From: Aerococcus viridans
GTDB lineage: Bacteria > Bacillota > Bacilli > Lactobacillales > Aerococcaceae
NCBI RefSeq assembly: GCF_002871935.1
Contig: NZ_PNHQ01000010.1
Coordinates: 13,459-77,458 of the forward strand
Reading direction: 5' to 3'
Length of the DNA: 64,000 nt
Part shown: piece by piece, positions 1-8,110 of the stretch
How the letters are laid out: the number at the start of each line of letters is the position of its first letter
Numbering within the stretch: position 1 is the first letter of the stretch
Notes under the pieces: generated by a model
What the model saw: only the letters and a program-made list of their open reading frames with translations
Database searches by the model: none
What the model was told of the DNA's origin: nothing
Translations under genes and position numbers: made by a program

Positions 1-1
1 G

Positions 2-106
2 CAACATGAGATTGACCACTTAAATGGTATCATGTTCTATGATCATATTAATGAAGAAACGCCCTTCACTCTTGATGAGCACACACACCTACTAGGTGAT
101 GAATAA
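2..106 (+). CDS. def: Peptide deformylase, C-terminal part (gene starts before the window)
   Basis: An open frame enters from the left edge and ends at TAA 104-106. It translates from a [10 protein letters not shown] segment, which is the HExxH metal-binding motif of peptide deformylase. In this family the two histidines and a cysteine outside the window hold Fe(II), and the glutamate is catalytic. The enzyme removes the formyl group from the starting methionine of new proteins. Only the last 34 residues are visible, so the N-terminal motifs and the start cannot be checked. A bidirectional hairpin terminator separates it from the convergent coaBC. Confidence 0.9.
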   Translation, partial: QHEIDHLNGIMFYDHINEETPFTLDEHTHLLGDE

Positions 107-120
107 TTTACCTTTATTAA

Positions 121-157
121 AAAAATGATGTCTGCACTTTATGCTGACATCATTTTT
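121..157. terminator. Bidirectional terminator between def and coaBC
   Basis: An A-run, ATGATGTC, a loop, GACATCAT and a T-run form a hairpin with U-tracts on both strands. It lies between two converging genes and overlaps the last codons of coaBC. Confidence 0.8.
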
Positions 158-1373
158 TACTTTTTGAAATATTATCTTGAATATGTGCTAGCATCTCAAC
201 TGCTACACCAATTTTACTTTGCTTTTCTAGCGTGCGCTCACTATCTTTGGTGATTAAAGTCACTTGATTGTCATCTGCATTGAAACCGATTGTTTGGTCT
301 GAAACATCATTGGCTACAATCATATCGACCCCTTTTTTAACCAACTTATTGCGGCCATACTCAATGACATTTTGCGTTTCCGCAGCAAATCCCACCATAT
401 AATGCCCTGCTTTAGGCAAGCTTGCTAAAATATCAGGATTCTCCGTTAATTGAATTGACAGTCCATCTTGGTTAGAGAGTTGGTCCTTCTTCATCTTTTG
501 ATTAACTGGGTTAGCTGACCGGTAGTCAGAAACAGCAGCAGACATGATAACGATATCCTTGTCTGTAACATGGGCATGCATCTTATCATATAATTCTTGA
601 GCCGATTTGACAGTCACCACTTCAATGCCAGGTAAAACGGGTAAGTTTTTAGCATTTTCTGTGCGCACTAACGTTACTTGGCCGCCAGCAAGCAAAGCGA
701 CATTGGCAATCGCTAATCCCATTTTCCCGGAGGAACGGTTGGTCAAGAAGCGGACGGGATCCAATTTCTCTGTTGTTCCGCCAGCAGATACAAGTAATCG
801 GTATCCCGTTAGATCAAGTGTCTTCGCTTGTTTATTGATCGTAATAAAGGCCAATAGGGATTGGAATATTGCTTCAGGAGCCGGCATCCGGCCCTTACCT
901 TCATAGCCCTCTGCTAAGAAACCGGTATCTGGTTCAACTACCGTGTGACCGTCTAAACGAAGTTGGTCAACATTACGTTTTGTCGCTGGGTTGGCCCACA
1001 TTTTCTCATTCATTGCTGGCACAAATAAAAGTGGCGAATCAAGCGCCAGCATCATAGAAAGTGCTTCATTATCCGCGATACCGTTGACAAATTTCGCCAT
1101 TGTATTCGCGGTTGCTGGCACAACGATGGCGTAGTCAGTCCAATCGGCTAAAGCGATATGGGCAACTGTGTCTGGACTTTGAACGTCTTCTACTAATGGT
1201 GGATATTTGGTGAGCACTTCAAAGGTAAATGGCGTAACAAATTGTTTCGCAGACGGTGTCAAAGCCACGCGCACATTGGCCCCCGCTTTAATGAGGGTGC
1301 GGACAAAATCGGGTACTTTATACGCAGCAATGCCTCCTGTGACAACGACTGTTAAATTTAATCCTTTAAGCAT
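150..1373 (-). CDS. coaBC: Bifunctional phosphopantothenoylcysteine decarboxylase / phosphopantothenate-cysteine ligase
   Basis: CoaBC catalyses two consecutive coenzyme A steps: ligation of cysteine to 4'-phosphopantothenate (CoaB) and flavin-dependent decarboxylation (CoaC). The N-terminal flavoprotein domain shows TGGIAAYK, the active-site AHIALA histidine (about residue 72) and PAMNEKMW (about 119-126). The CoaB domain begins near residue 190 with LLVSAGGTTEKLDPVR. ATG 1373 is chosen because GGAGGAG lies just upstream; a longer frame from GTG 1385 would place that ribosome site inside the coding region. Oddity: the clamp segment reads LAEGYEGKGRM, with Glu where Bacillus and E. coli enzymes have the reactive Cys (LACG..G.GRM). 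About 407 residues, the usual length. Confidence 0.93.
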   Translation of the reverse strand: MLKGLNLTVVVTGGIAAYKVPDFVRTLIKAGANVRVALTPSAKQFVTPFTFEVLTKYPPLVEDVQSPDTVAHIALADWTDYAIVVPATANTMAKFVNGIADNEALSMMLALDSPLLFVPAMNEKMWANPATKRNVDQLRLDGHTVVEPDTGFLAEGYEGKGRMPAPEAIFQSLLAFITINKQAKTLDLTGYRLLVSAGGTTEKLDPVRFLTNRSSGKMGLAIANVALLAGGQVTLVRTENAKNLPVLPGIEVVTVKSAQELYDKMHAHVTDKDIVIMSAAVSDYRSANPVNQKMKKDQLSNQDGLSIQLTENPDILASLPKAGHYMVGFAAETQNVIEYGRNKLVKKGVDMIVANDVSDQTIGFNADDNQVTLITKDSERTLEKQSKIGVAVEMLAHIQDNISKSKK

Positions 1374-1397
1374 GATCTCCTCCACTTTCTTATTGAA

Positions 1398-2885
1398 CTA
1401 CTCTCCCGTTAAAATGCCTACGACAGTCGCTTTCATATCTGCAACTGTAGATACACGGTTGTGACGTACTTCTGCTGTTTGAATTTCCTTGATAGCCTTT
1501 GGATAATCGCGATTACCTGCAGTTTTAATGTTGGCCACTAATTCATCATCAGAAGCATTTTCTACATCTTGTCCAATGGCTGTTAAAACAGCTTGCGGGA
1601 ATTTGTATGGGCTAGCGGTTGATACAACAACACTTGGGCCACTTAAGGTATCTTTCGCTTTCAATTTTTGTAAACTTGCTGAAGCTACCCCGGTATGTGG
1701 GTCCATTAAGTAGTCGTATGCTTGGTAAACTCGGTCAATTTCTGCTTTAGTCTCTGCTTCATCAGCGAATTCACCAAGGAAATCAGCAAATTTTTCGCTT
1801 ACATCAGCTGGAAATTCGTAGCGCCCTTTTTCATCTAGGTCATTCATTAAGGCAGATAATTGTGCCACATCATCACCTAGCGCATGGAATAACATTCGCT
1901 CGAAGTTACTTGAAACTAAGATGTCCATTGATGGCGAAATCGTCAATTTAAATTCACGGTTTTTATCATAAACACCTGTATTAAAGAAGTCGTATAAGAC
2001 AGTGTTATCATTTGAAGCACAAACCAATTTACCCACTGGTAAACCTAATTTTTTCGCATAGTAACCGGCTAGAATATCTCCAAAGTTTCCTGTTGGTACC
2101 ACAAAATTAACGGGACTACCCGCTTCAATTTCTTCATATTTCACTAATTGGGCATAGGCATAGAAATAATAAACAACTTGAGGAATCAAACGCCCGATAT
2201 TCATTGAGTTTGCTGAAGAGAATTGGATATTTTTTGCTGCTAAATCAGCGCGTAAAGTTTCATCATTAAATAGACGTTTCACTTCAGTTTGGGCATCATC
2301 AAAGTTCCCTTCAATCGCTACAACAAATGTATTATCTCCTTTTTGAGTAATCATTTGTTTTTCTTGAATAGTTGATACGCCTCCTTGAGGATAGAAGACA
2401 ATGATTTTGGTACCAGGAACATCTGCGAAACCGGCCATAGCAGCCTTACCAGTATCTCCTGATGTAGCTGTCAATATCGCAATTTCTTTATCGTTATTAT
2501 TCATTTCAGCCGACTTCTTCATTAAATGCGGTAAGATTTGTAAAGCCAAGTCTTTAAAGGCAATTGTTGGCCCGTGGAATAATTCTAAATAATAATCTTC
2601 ACCCACTTTAGCCAGTGGTGCGATAACATCTGTATCAAACTTTTCGTCATACGCAGCATCAATACAGGCTTTTAAATCAACTTCTGAGAAATCATCAAAA
2701 AAGATAGACATCACAAAATAAGCTAATTCCTGATAAGTCATTTCCTTTAGTTCAGACCAGTTTATGTCAATATTTGGCCATTCCGTCGGGACATAAAGCC
2801 CACCATCAGTTGCTAAACCTTGAACAATAGCTTGTGAAGCAGTGGCAATATTTTCCTGGTTTCGTGTACTTTTAAATTGCATCAT
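1398..2885 (-). CDS. thrC: Threonine synthase
   Basis: ThrC converts O-phospho-homoserine to threonine with pyridoxal phosphate. The protein has the ATDGGLYVP N-terminal signature of the longer threonine synthase class. The PLP lysine lies in GPTIAFKD (about residue 111), and TATSGDTGKAA and VPTGNFGDI bind the cofactor phosphate. At 495 residues it matches the long (yeast/E. coli-like) class. AGGAGG lies 3 bases before the first ATG and 6 before the second (2882); the second is equally likely as the start. No homoserine kinase or dehydrogenase lies beside it. The 263 bases upstream, shared with rplY, show no T-box motif. Confidence 0.95.
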   Translation of the reverse strand: MMQFKSTRNQENIATASQAIVQGLATDGGLYVPTEWPNIDINWSELKEMTYQELAYFVMSIFFDDFSEVDLKACIDAAYDEKFDTDVIAPLAKVGEDYYLELFHGPTIAFKDLALQILPHLMKKSAEMNNNDKEIAILTATSGDTGKAAMAGFADVPGTKIIVFYPQGGVSTIQEKQMITQKGDNTFVVAIEGNFDDAQTEVKRLFNDETLRADLAAKNIQFSSANSMNIGRLIPQVVYYFYAYAQLVKYEEIEAGSPVNFVVPTGNFGDILAGYYAKKLGLPVGKLVCASNDNTVLYDFFNTGVYDKNREFKLTISPSMDILVSSNFERMLFHALGDDVAQLSALMNDLDEKGRYEFPADVSEKFADFLGEFADEAETKAEIDRVYQAYDYLMDPHTGVASASLQKLKAKDTLSGPSVVVSTASPYKFPQAVLTAIGQDVENASDDELVANIKTAGNRDYPKAIKEIQTAEVRHNRVSTVADMKATVVGILTGE

Positions 2886-3148
2886 ATTCCTCCTAAGCGA
2901 CTCGTTTTACCCTTTTGATCCATACCTGTCACTCTTTATATTTGCTTCATTTTACCATAGAAGGTCCATTTATGGCAGTGTAGGCTACCTTTTCTCATCA
3001 TACGCTATTAGAAAATCCATCCAAATAATGGCGTGTTTTTAGGTTGAAATAGATTTTATTACTCATATATGTTAATATAAAATGTGTTTCTAATTTTTTA
3101 AATTGTAAGAAACGTCAATACAAACGTATATACTCAGGAGGTATTTGA

Positions 3149-3784
3149 ATGAAATTTACAGCTCAAAAACGTGATGGCTCTGGTACTTCAGCAGCTAAAC
3201 AATTACGTAAAGAAAATTTAGTTCCAGGCGTTGTATACGCAAGTGACTTAGATCCGATTAACATCTCAATGTCAGTTTCTGATGTAGAACAAATTCGTCG
3301 TGAATTAGGTCTTAACTCAGTATTTGATTTAGAGTTAGATGGCGAAACTCGTACAGTATACGTACGTGAAATTTCACAATCTGCGTTGAAACCAACTATC
3401 TACAACATTTCTTTACAAGCAATCAAAAAAGGTCAAAAACTTGAAATGCCATTATCTATCGTTGTTGTCAACGAAGATGCTTTAGCAGATAAAGAAGGTG
3501 TAGCATCTACTACAACACTTGAAATAGACGTTATTGCTGACCCAGCAACTGCACCAGATTCAGTTGAAGTTGACGTTACAGGTTTAGCTATCGGTGATTC
3601 AGTAACTGCTGGTGAGTTAAACCTTGCAAGCGATATTGAGTTAGTAACTGATGCTGAAGAAGTTATTGTAGCGATTTCTGCGCCAGTTGAAGAACCAGAA
3701 GAAGTAGATCCAGATGCTGAAGTTGCTGAACCAGAAGTAATCGATGAAAAAGAAGGCAAAATTGTAGAAGATACTGAAAACTAA
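3149..3784 (+). CDS. rplY: 50S ribosomal protein L25, CTC (general stress) form
   Basis: This is the two-domain L25/Ctc protein that binds 5S rRNA in the large ribosomal subunit. Residues 1-95 form the L25 fold (RDGSGTSAAKQLRKENLVPGVVY). Residues 96 to about 180 are the TL5/CTC domain. The tail after about residue 175 is almost all Glu, Asp, Pro and Val, a typical acidic extension. AGGAGG sits 9 bases before ATG. The gene stands alone and ends at a strong terminator. In Bacillus ctc is induced by stress; nothing in this sequence shows that here. Confidence 0.95.
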   Translation: MKFTAQKRDGSGTSAAKQLRKENLVPGVVYASDLDPINISMSVSDVEQIRRELGLNSVFDLELDGETRTVYVREISQSALKPTIYNISLQAIKKGQKLEMPLSIVVVNEDALADKEGVASTTTLEIDVIADPATAPDSVEVDVTGLAIGDSVTAGELNLASDIELVTDAEEVIVAISAPVEEPEEVDPDAEVAEPEVIDEKEGKIVEDTEN

Positions 3785-3810
3785 GATTTTTTCAATGTCT
3801 TATACTAGCC

Positions 3811-3846
3811 AAAACCGGTGTGATTGATCTCACACCGGTTTTTTTG
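3811..3846 (+). terminator. Terminator of rplY
   Basis: AAACCGGTGTGA, the loop TTGATC and TCACACCGGTTT form a 12-bp perfect stem followed by a T-run, starting 27 bases after the rplY stop. Confidence 0.93.
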
Positions 3847-3902
3847 TCTGATTCATCTTTTCTTTTTTCCCAGAAGTCTTTAGCAAATTTTCTAGCAAAT
3901 CA

Positions 3903-3941
3903 AAAAAACAGGTTGGTGCTTGTATATGTCACCAGCCTGCT
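3903..3941 (-). terminator. Terminator of thiT
   Basis: On the minus strand GCAGGCTGGTG pairs with CACCAACCTG (one G-U) and is followed by a T-run. It begins about 15 bases after the thiT stop. Confidence 0.85.
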
Positions 3942-3955
3942 TTACTGTATTATAT

Positions 3956-4519
3956 TTATTTGTCAACTAGGATAATTTTCTTATTTGTTTTGATTAGTAG
4001 GTAAGAAATAACATAGCACGCGATCCAGGTTGCGAGTCCTGACATCGTATTCATCACACCTGAATATACCCAAGGACTCATGCCCTCTGGTGCAAATTGC
4101 CCCCAAAAGGCTACCCCAGCTAGAAAATGAACAAAATATTCACAAAAGATGGCTATAAAAGTCGCTAAACCAACATATAGTAAAAGATTTTTTTCTTGGT
4201 TGTTTTTTGCTGCTTCTTGAATTTTTAGGGCAAAAATACCTGCTAATCCAGCTAACACAAAAGCAAAAATATATTCAATAATACCTTGTATTGGCGTTAA
4301 AATACTGGCAAATCCAGAAATAAATTTAATCAGGCCTAACAAGAATCCTGACAATAAACCTGCACGAAGCCCTCTTCTAAATGCTAGAATATAAATAATA
4401 GCTAATGAAATTTGGACCCCAAAACTTGGCCCAATTTCAATTGGTATCAGCGATACTATAAAAGCAATAACAGCTGCAATAGCGGCCTCGATATTTTCAT
4501 TCAACTTAACTGATCTCAT
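3956..4519 (-). CDS. thiT: Thiamine-specific ECF transporter substrate-binding protein ThiT
   Basis: ThiT is the membrane S-component that captures thiamine and hands it to the shared ECF module (EcfA, EcfA', EcfT), which is not in this window. Six hydrophobic segments fit the family. The segment FGVQISLAIIYILAFRRGLRAGLLSGFLLG and the WGQFAPEG loop match ThiT. ATG 4519 is preceded by GGAG at good spacing; a longer frame from GTG 4546 contains this ribosome site. At 187 residues the length fits. Upstream lie a TPP riboswitch and a terminator hairpin, so expression should fall when thiamine pyrophosphate is plentiful; this also supports the substrate call. Confidence 0.93.
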   Translation of the reverse strand: MRSVKLNENIEAAIAAVIAFIVSLIPIEIGPSFGVQISLAIIYILAFRRGLRAGLLSGFLLGLIKFISGFASILTPIQGIIEYIFAFVLAGLAGIFALKIQEAAKNNQEKNLLLYVGLATFIAIFCEYFVHFLAGVAFWGQFAPEGMSPWVYSGVMNTMSGLATWIACYVISYLLIKTNKKIILVDK

Positions 4520-4581
4520 TCTTCTTCTCCATTCTTTTGTAGGCACAGTGAAAACTGATTTGAAATGGTATCAGAGTAAAT

Positions 4582-4618
4582 AAAAAATCGCATTTATCAC
4601 AATTGTGACAAACACGAC
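4582..4618 (-). terminator. Riboswitch-controlled terminator (expression platform of thiT)
   Basis: On the minus strand two 16-base arms pair with no mismatch (four are G-U pairs), centred on CACAATTGTG, and are followed by six T. It lies between the TPP aptamer and thiT, so it is the likely off-state terminator. Confidence 0.85.
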
Positions 4619-4676
4619 CGCTCAATGTATTCAACGATTTAACGCATTAAATCATTCACCAACAAATGGCTATTGA

Positions 4677-4757
4677 ACACTTCCTTACGCCAGTATAAAC
4701 CGGATCAAGTTATGAGGGTCTGTCTTTAAACATCTCAGCAAAAGCTCCCCTAGTGCA
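4677..4757 (-). promoter_or_regulatory. TPP riboswitch (THI box) upstream of thiT
   Basis: The minus strand reads GGGGAGCTTTTGCTGAGAT, then a linker, then GACCCTCATAACTTGATC, CGGTTTATACTGGCGTAAGG. These are the P1-P5 core elements of the thiamine pyrophosphate riboswitch, including CTGAGA and the ACCTGAT-like element with CGGNNNATACCNGCGNAGG. It is followed by a terminator and thiT. The rest of the gap 4758-4969 holds a possible TATAAT (4848-4853) for the next plus-strand gene. Confidence 0.95.
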
Positions 4758-4969
4758 TACAAGTATATCATTTCTTATAGTATATGCTAATATTGTATTT
4801 TTAGCAAGTGGTAACCGCAAACATTTCATAATCATTCAGACTTATTGTATAATGAGATTGAGCGCTGGTTCATCAAAACCACACTATTGTATATATATCA
4901 CCAATATGATATATTTTTAGGAAATTATTTATGCATTCTATTATTTAGAGGTCTATGGGGGGATGAAAT

Positions 4970-5293
4970 TTGAAGCTATTTTTTTCGGATAAAGCGATCA
5001 ATCAATTACAATCATTATCACAATTTGAACATATTTGTTTAAATGATACACAGTATTTACATATTTCTGATGGACAAGAAATCGACTTGGTTTTACGGAC
5101 GAATGAGACAGATTTTTCTGCTTATGATGATATCTTGGAGACCCATATTGGCCAAGTTCACGTGAGAGAGAATGCATTAAAATTTTTAGGCCACGACAAC
5201 CGCATTGATTTTGATGATTTCAGACAAGCCTTTGTGTTAATTGTTGATGGTCATGTGATGAACGATGACATTTACCTACAAAAAGCGTCATAA
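4970..5293 (+). CDS. HesB/YqkB-like small protein (possible iron-sulfur biogenesis fold)
   Basis: A 107-residue protein with no recognised enzyme motif. The second half (VRENALKFLGHDNRIDFDDFRQAFVLIVD, positions about 65-93) resembles the C-terminal part of the YqkB/HesB-like Fe-S biosynthesis family, where a Phe, then IDF, then a hydrophobic strand are typical. The paired cysteines of functional A-type scaffolds are missing; only one Cys (about residue 23) is present. It starts at TTG with GGGGGG 7 bases upstream. A competing ATG at 4963 opens only a short out-of-frame reading. The family call is inference; the gene itself is well supported. Confidence 0.65.
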   Translation: MKLFFSDKAINQLQSLSQFEHICLNDTQYLHISDGQEIDLVLRTNETDFSAYDDILETHIGQVHVRENALKFLGHDNRIDFDDFRQAFVLIVDGHVMNDDIYLQKAS

Positions 5294-5360
5294 TAGATGA
5301 TTCTCAAGCGAAACGGGCTAGGACTACTGGTCCGTTTCTTTATTAAAAAAAGGAGTAAAT

Positions 5361-6674
5361 ATGTCTCAAAACCAATTCCAAGCATACTATAAAAAGTCTC
5401 GGCAAGAACGTATCGATATTTTAGTCAATCAGCAACAAATTACCGAGGACCAAGGCGCATTTTTAAAGAATGGTGAGGGGTTAACGAATGAAATTGCCGA
5501 TAATATGATTGAAAACGCCCTCTCTACCTACCGACTTCCTTATGGTCTAGGACTCAACTTCCTAATTAATAATCGAGAAGTCCAAATTCCTATGGTTACT
5601 GAGGAGCCATCTGTCATTGCCGCTGCATCAAATGGTGGGAAAATCGTCCAACAAGCTGGTGGTTTTAAAGCGCAAGTGAACCAACGTCTGATGACTGGAC
5701 AAATCGCTTTTACGGGTGTTGAACATGAAAGCCAAGCCTTAGATTTTGAAAAATGGGTAGCTGAAGTTTCTAATAACCTACTAGCTGTCGCTAACGATGC
5801 CTACCCTTCTATTGTTGAGCGTGGTGGTGGTGCAAAATCGATTCGCTCTCACTACTACCCTACAACAGCCGATAATGCCTCTTTTTTCGTTATATACCTA
5901 ACGATCGATACAAAAGAAGCCATGGGGGCAAATATGATGAATACTATGTTGGAGGCTTTAAAGACCTATATCTTAAATCATGTGGATTTTATTCCTGGCC
6001 TTGAAGGTTTGATGGCTATTCTATCAAATTATGCGCTGGAGGCAACCGCTACGGCAACTTGTGAGATTCCGGCTCATCTACTAAATAAGGGAGATGTTCA
6101 AGGAACTGAAGTGGCTAGAAAAATAGCCTTAGCAAGTCAACTGGCACAAGTGGATGTATACCGGGCAACAACCCACAACAAAGGTATTATGAATGGTGTA
6201 GATGCTTTTGTATTAGCTACTGGTAATGACTGGCGGGCCGTTGAGGCGGGTATACATGCCTATGCGACCAGAGACGGACATTATCGTGGGTTGGCTATGT
6301 GGTCATACAATGCTGATCGTGAATTGCTCACTGGCACACTCACCCTACCTTTAGCTTTAGGTGCTGTAGGCGGGTCTATCGGTATCCATCCAACGGTTCA
6401 AGTAACGAAATCGATCCTTGGCCAAACAGATGCTAAATCATTGATGGAAATTGCTGTATCACTTGGGTTAGCCCAAAATTTTGCAGCAATCAAAGCCCTG
6501 GTTTCTGAAGGGATCCAAGCTGGTCATATGCAATTACAGGCTAAATCTCTAGCCATCCAAGCCGGTGCACAAGGTGATCAAGAAATTAATCAATTAGTAT
6601 CTGCCTTAGAAAAAGCTAACCATAAAAACTTGGCGACTGCTAGTGCATTATTAGAAAAATTACGAAATATATAA
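5361..6674 (+). CDS. mvaA: Hydroxymethylglutaryl-CoA reductase, class II
   Basis: MvaA reduces (or in some species oxidises) between HMG-CoA and mevalonate in the mevalonate route to isopentenyl diphosphate. The segment NFLINNREVQIPMVTEEPSV contains the catalytic Glu (about residue 81) and is followed by AAASNGG. EAMGANMMN and GTLTLPLALGAVGG are nucleotide- and substrate-binding motifs of class II enzymes. At 437 residues the length is normal. AGGAG precedes the ATG. It faces mvaS across a shared terminator, so the two mevalonate genes are neighbours but not an operon. The other mevalonate genes are outside the window. Confidence 0.95.
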   Translation: MSQNQFQAYYKKSRQERIDILVNQQQITEDQGAFLKNGEGLTNEIADNMIENALSTYRLPYGLGLNFLINNREVQIPMVTEEPSVIAAASNGGKIVQQAGGFKAQVNQRLMTGQIAFTGVEHESQALDFEKWVAEVSNNLLAVANDAYPSIVERGGGAKSIRSHYYPTTADNASFFVIYLTIDTKEAMGANMMNTMLEALKTYILNHVDFIPGLEGLMAILSNYALEATATATCEIPAHLLNKGDVQGTEVARKIALASQLAQVDVYRATTHNKGIMNGVDAFVLATGNDWRAVEAGIHAYATRDGHYRGLAMWSYNADRELLTGTLTLPLALGAVGGSIGIHPTVQVTKSILGQTDAKSLMEIAVSLGLAQNFAAIKALVSEGIQAGHMQLQAKSLAIQAGAQGDQEINQLVSALEKANHKNLATASALLEKLRNI

Positions 6675-6675
6675 A

Positions 6676-6728
6676 AAAATCGTTACCCACTTGAAGTTAA
6701 GCACACTTCTTGTAGGTAACGATTTTCT
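6676..6728. terminator. Shared bidirectional terminator of mvaA and mvaS
   Basis: ATCGTTACC and GGTAACGAT form a 9-bp stem, extended by pairing of CTTGAAG with CTTC sequences, flanked by A- and T-runs. It serves the two converging genes. Confidence 0.85.
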
Positions 6729-7883
6729 TTATTTATATAGTCGTTTATGATCTTCAACACCAGCCAATTGGAATCGTTCTTCATCATCAGCTAGCACTAA
6801 TTGACTACCGTCAGTCGGCAGTTCTTCTTGGAAAATCAATTCATAATCAGCAACAGATAATTGTACCCGGTTATCTAACATTGCTTCGTGGCTATCTACT
6901 GCTAGCATATCTTTATAACCTTCTACTAAAGTAATGGAGAAGAATTCACCAACTGCTCCTGAACCATAAGAATACAATCCAATGACGTCTCCGGCTTCAA
7001 GATTTTGACTTTGGTCTAATAAGGAAATTAAGCTTAAATATAGGGAACCCGTGTATATATTTCCAACGCGTTTATTATAAACACGGCTTGCTTCAAATTG
7101 GTCTGTTAGACTAGCTTGTTTAGCTTCATCCACTTCTGGCAATAATTGGCGCAAGCCTTTTAGCCCCATTTTTGAATATGGTAAATGGAATGCCAAAGCT
7201 TTAAAATCATCTAAGGTTTTGTTGCTACGCTTTTTATATTCCGTCCAAACAGTTTCAAGATAAGCAAGATACTGTTCATTAGAAAACTGCCCATCTACTT
7301 GTGCATAAGCGGAATAGTTTGGTCGCCAAAAATCATAAATATCACCAGTGTAAGAAACCGCATCATCATTGATGACTGCCACACGAGGATCTTTACAGAT
7401 TAGCATCGCCACTGCACCTGCACCTTGCGTTGATTCTCCTGAAGTATTCAAGCCATATCTAGCAATATCAGTTGCAATCACCAACACTTTTGACTCAGGA
7501 TGACGAGCGACATGGGATACTGCAGTTTGAAGACCTACAGTTGCTGCATAACATGCCTCTTTCATTTCAATCGCACGGGCAAATGGGTTAATCCCTAAAA
7601 GCTGGTGTACATGAACTGCCATTGCTTTTGATTGGTCCACACCTGATTCTGATCCAACTATAATAAAATCAATAGCCTCTTTATCTTCTGCTGTTAATAT
7701 TGGCCAAGCCGCGTTAGCGGCCATTGAAACTGGATCTTGGGTTAAGGGGGCTACCGCTTGCTGGGTTTGACCTAAACCAATTGTAAACTTCGCTGGCTCG
7801 ACATCTCTAGCTTCAGCCAGGTCTTCCATATCCACATAGATATGTGGTGTGAAGAAATGTAGTTTATCTATACCAATATTCAT
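6729..7883 (-). CDS. mvaS: Hydroxymethylglutaryl-CoA synthase
   Basis: MvaS condenses acetyl-CoA with acetoacetyl-CoA to HMG-CoA, the substrate of MvaA. The thiolase-fold catalytic cysteine is C111 in KEACYAAT, the same position as in the Enterococcus enzyme. AFHLPYSKMG carries the catalytic histidine, and IGLYSYGSGAVGEFFS is the C-terminal glycine motif. The length of 384 residues matches bacterial forms. GGGAG precedes the ATG. The 230 bases upstream hold the terminator of the uronate operon and no clear consensus promoter. Confidence 0.95.
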   Translation of the reverse strand: MNIGIDKLHFFTPHIYVDMEDLAEARDVEPAKFTIGLGQTQQAVAPLTQDPVSMAANAAWPILTAEDKEAIDFIIVGSESGVDQSKAMAVHVHQLLGINPFARAIEMKEACYAATVGLQTAVSHVARHPESKVLVIATDIARYGLNTSGESTQGAGAVAMLICKDPRVAVINDDAVSYTGDIYDFWRPNYSAYAQVDGQFSNEQYLAYLETVWTEYKKRSNKTLDDFKALAFHLPYSKMGLKGLRQLLPEVDEAKQASLTDQFEASRVYNKRVGNIYTGSLYLSLISLLDQSQNLEAGDVIGLYSYGSGAVGEFFSITLVEGYKDMLAVDSHEAMLDNRVQLSVADYELIFQEELPTDGSQLVLADDEERFQLAGVEDHKRLYK

Positions 7884-8007
7884 ATTTGTTACTCTCCCAA
7901 CATCATTTTTTACGGATAACGTAATTTATCACTGTTCATTCTATCATAGTTTCCTCTCTCTATCCGCATTTGTAGCATTCTTAGGAAATTCTGAACATTT
8001 TTTCATG

Positions 8008-8045
8008 AAAAAAGAGAGACACAACAGAGTTGTCATGCCTCTCCT
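8008..8045 (-). terminator. Terminator of the uronate operon
   Basis: On the minus strand GAGAGGCATGACAAC pairs with GTTGTGTCTCTC and is followed by TTTTTT. It lies about 70 bases after the uxaC stop. Confidence 0.85.
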
Positions 8046-8110
8046 AGATGGAAACTGTCTGGTCAATTGGGCGAATACTTTAGTTACAGGTCATTATTTG
8101 TCAAAATGTT

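Noticed and set aside
2886..3148. Threonine leader peptide or T-box upstream of thrC
   Set aside because: No Thr-rich short frame, terminator hairpin or T-box core was found before thrC.
3433..3759. 108-codon open frame opposite rplY
   Set aside because: It mirrors the acidic coding region of L25 and gives a low-complexity Ser/Thr protein without ribosome site.
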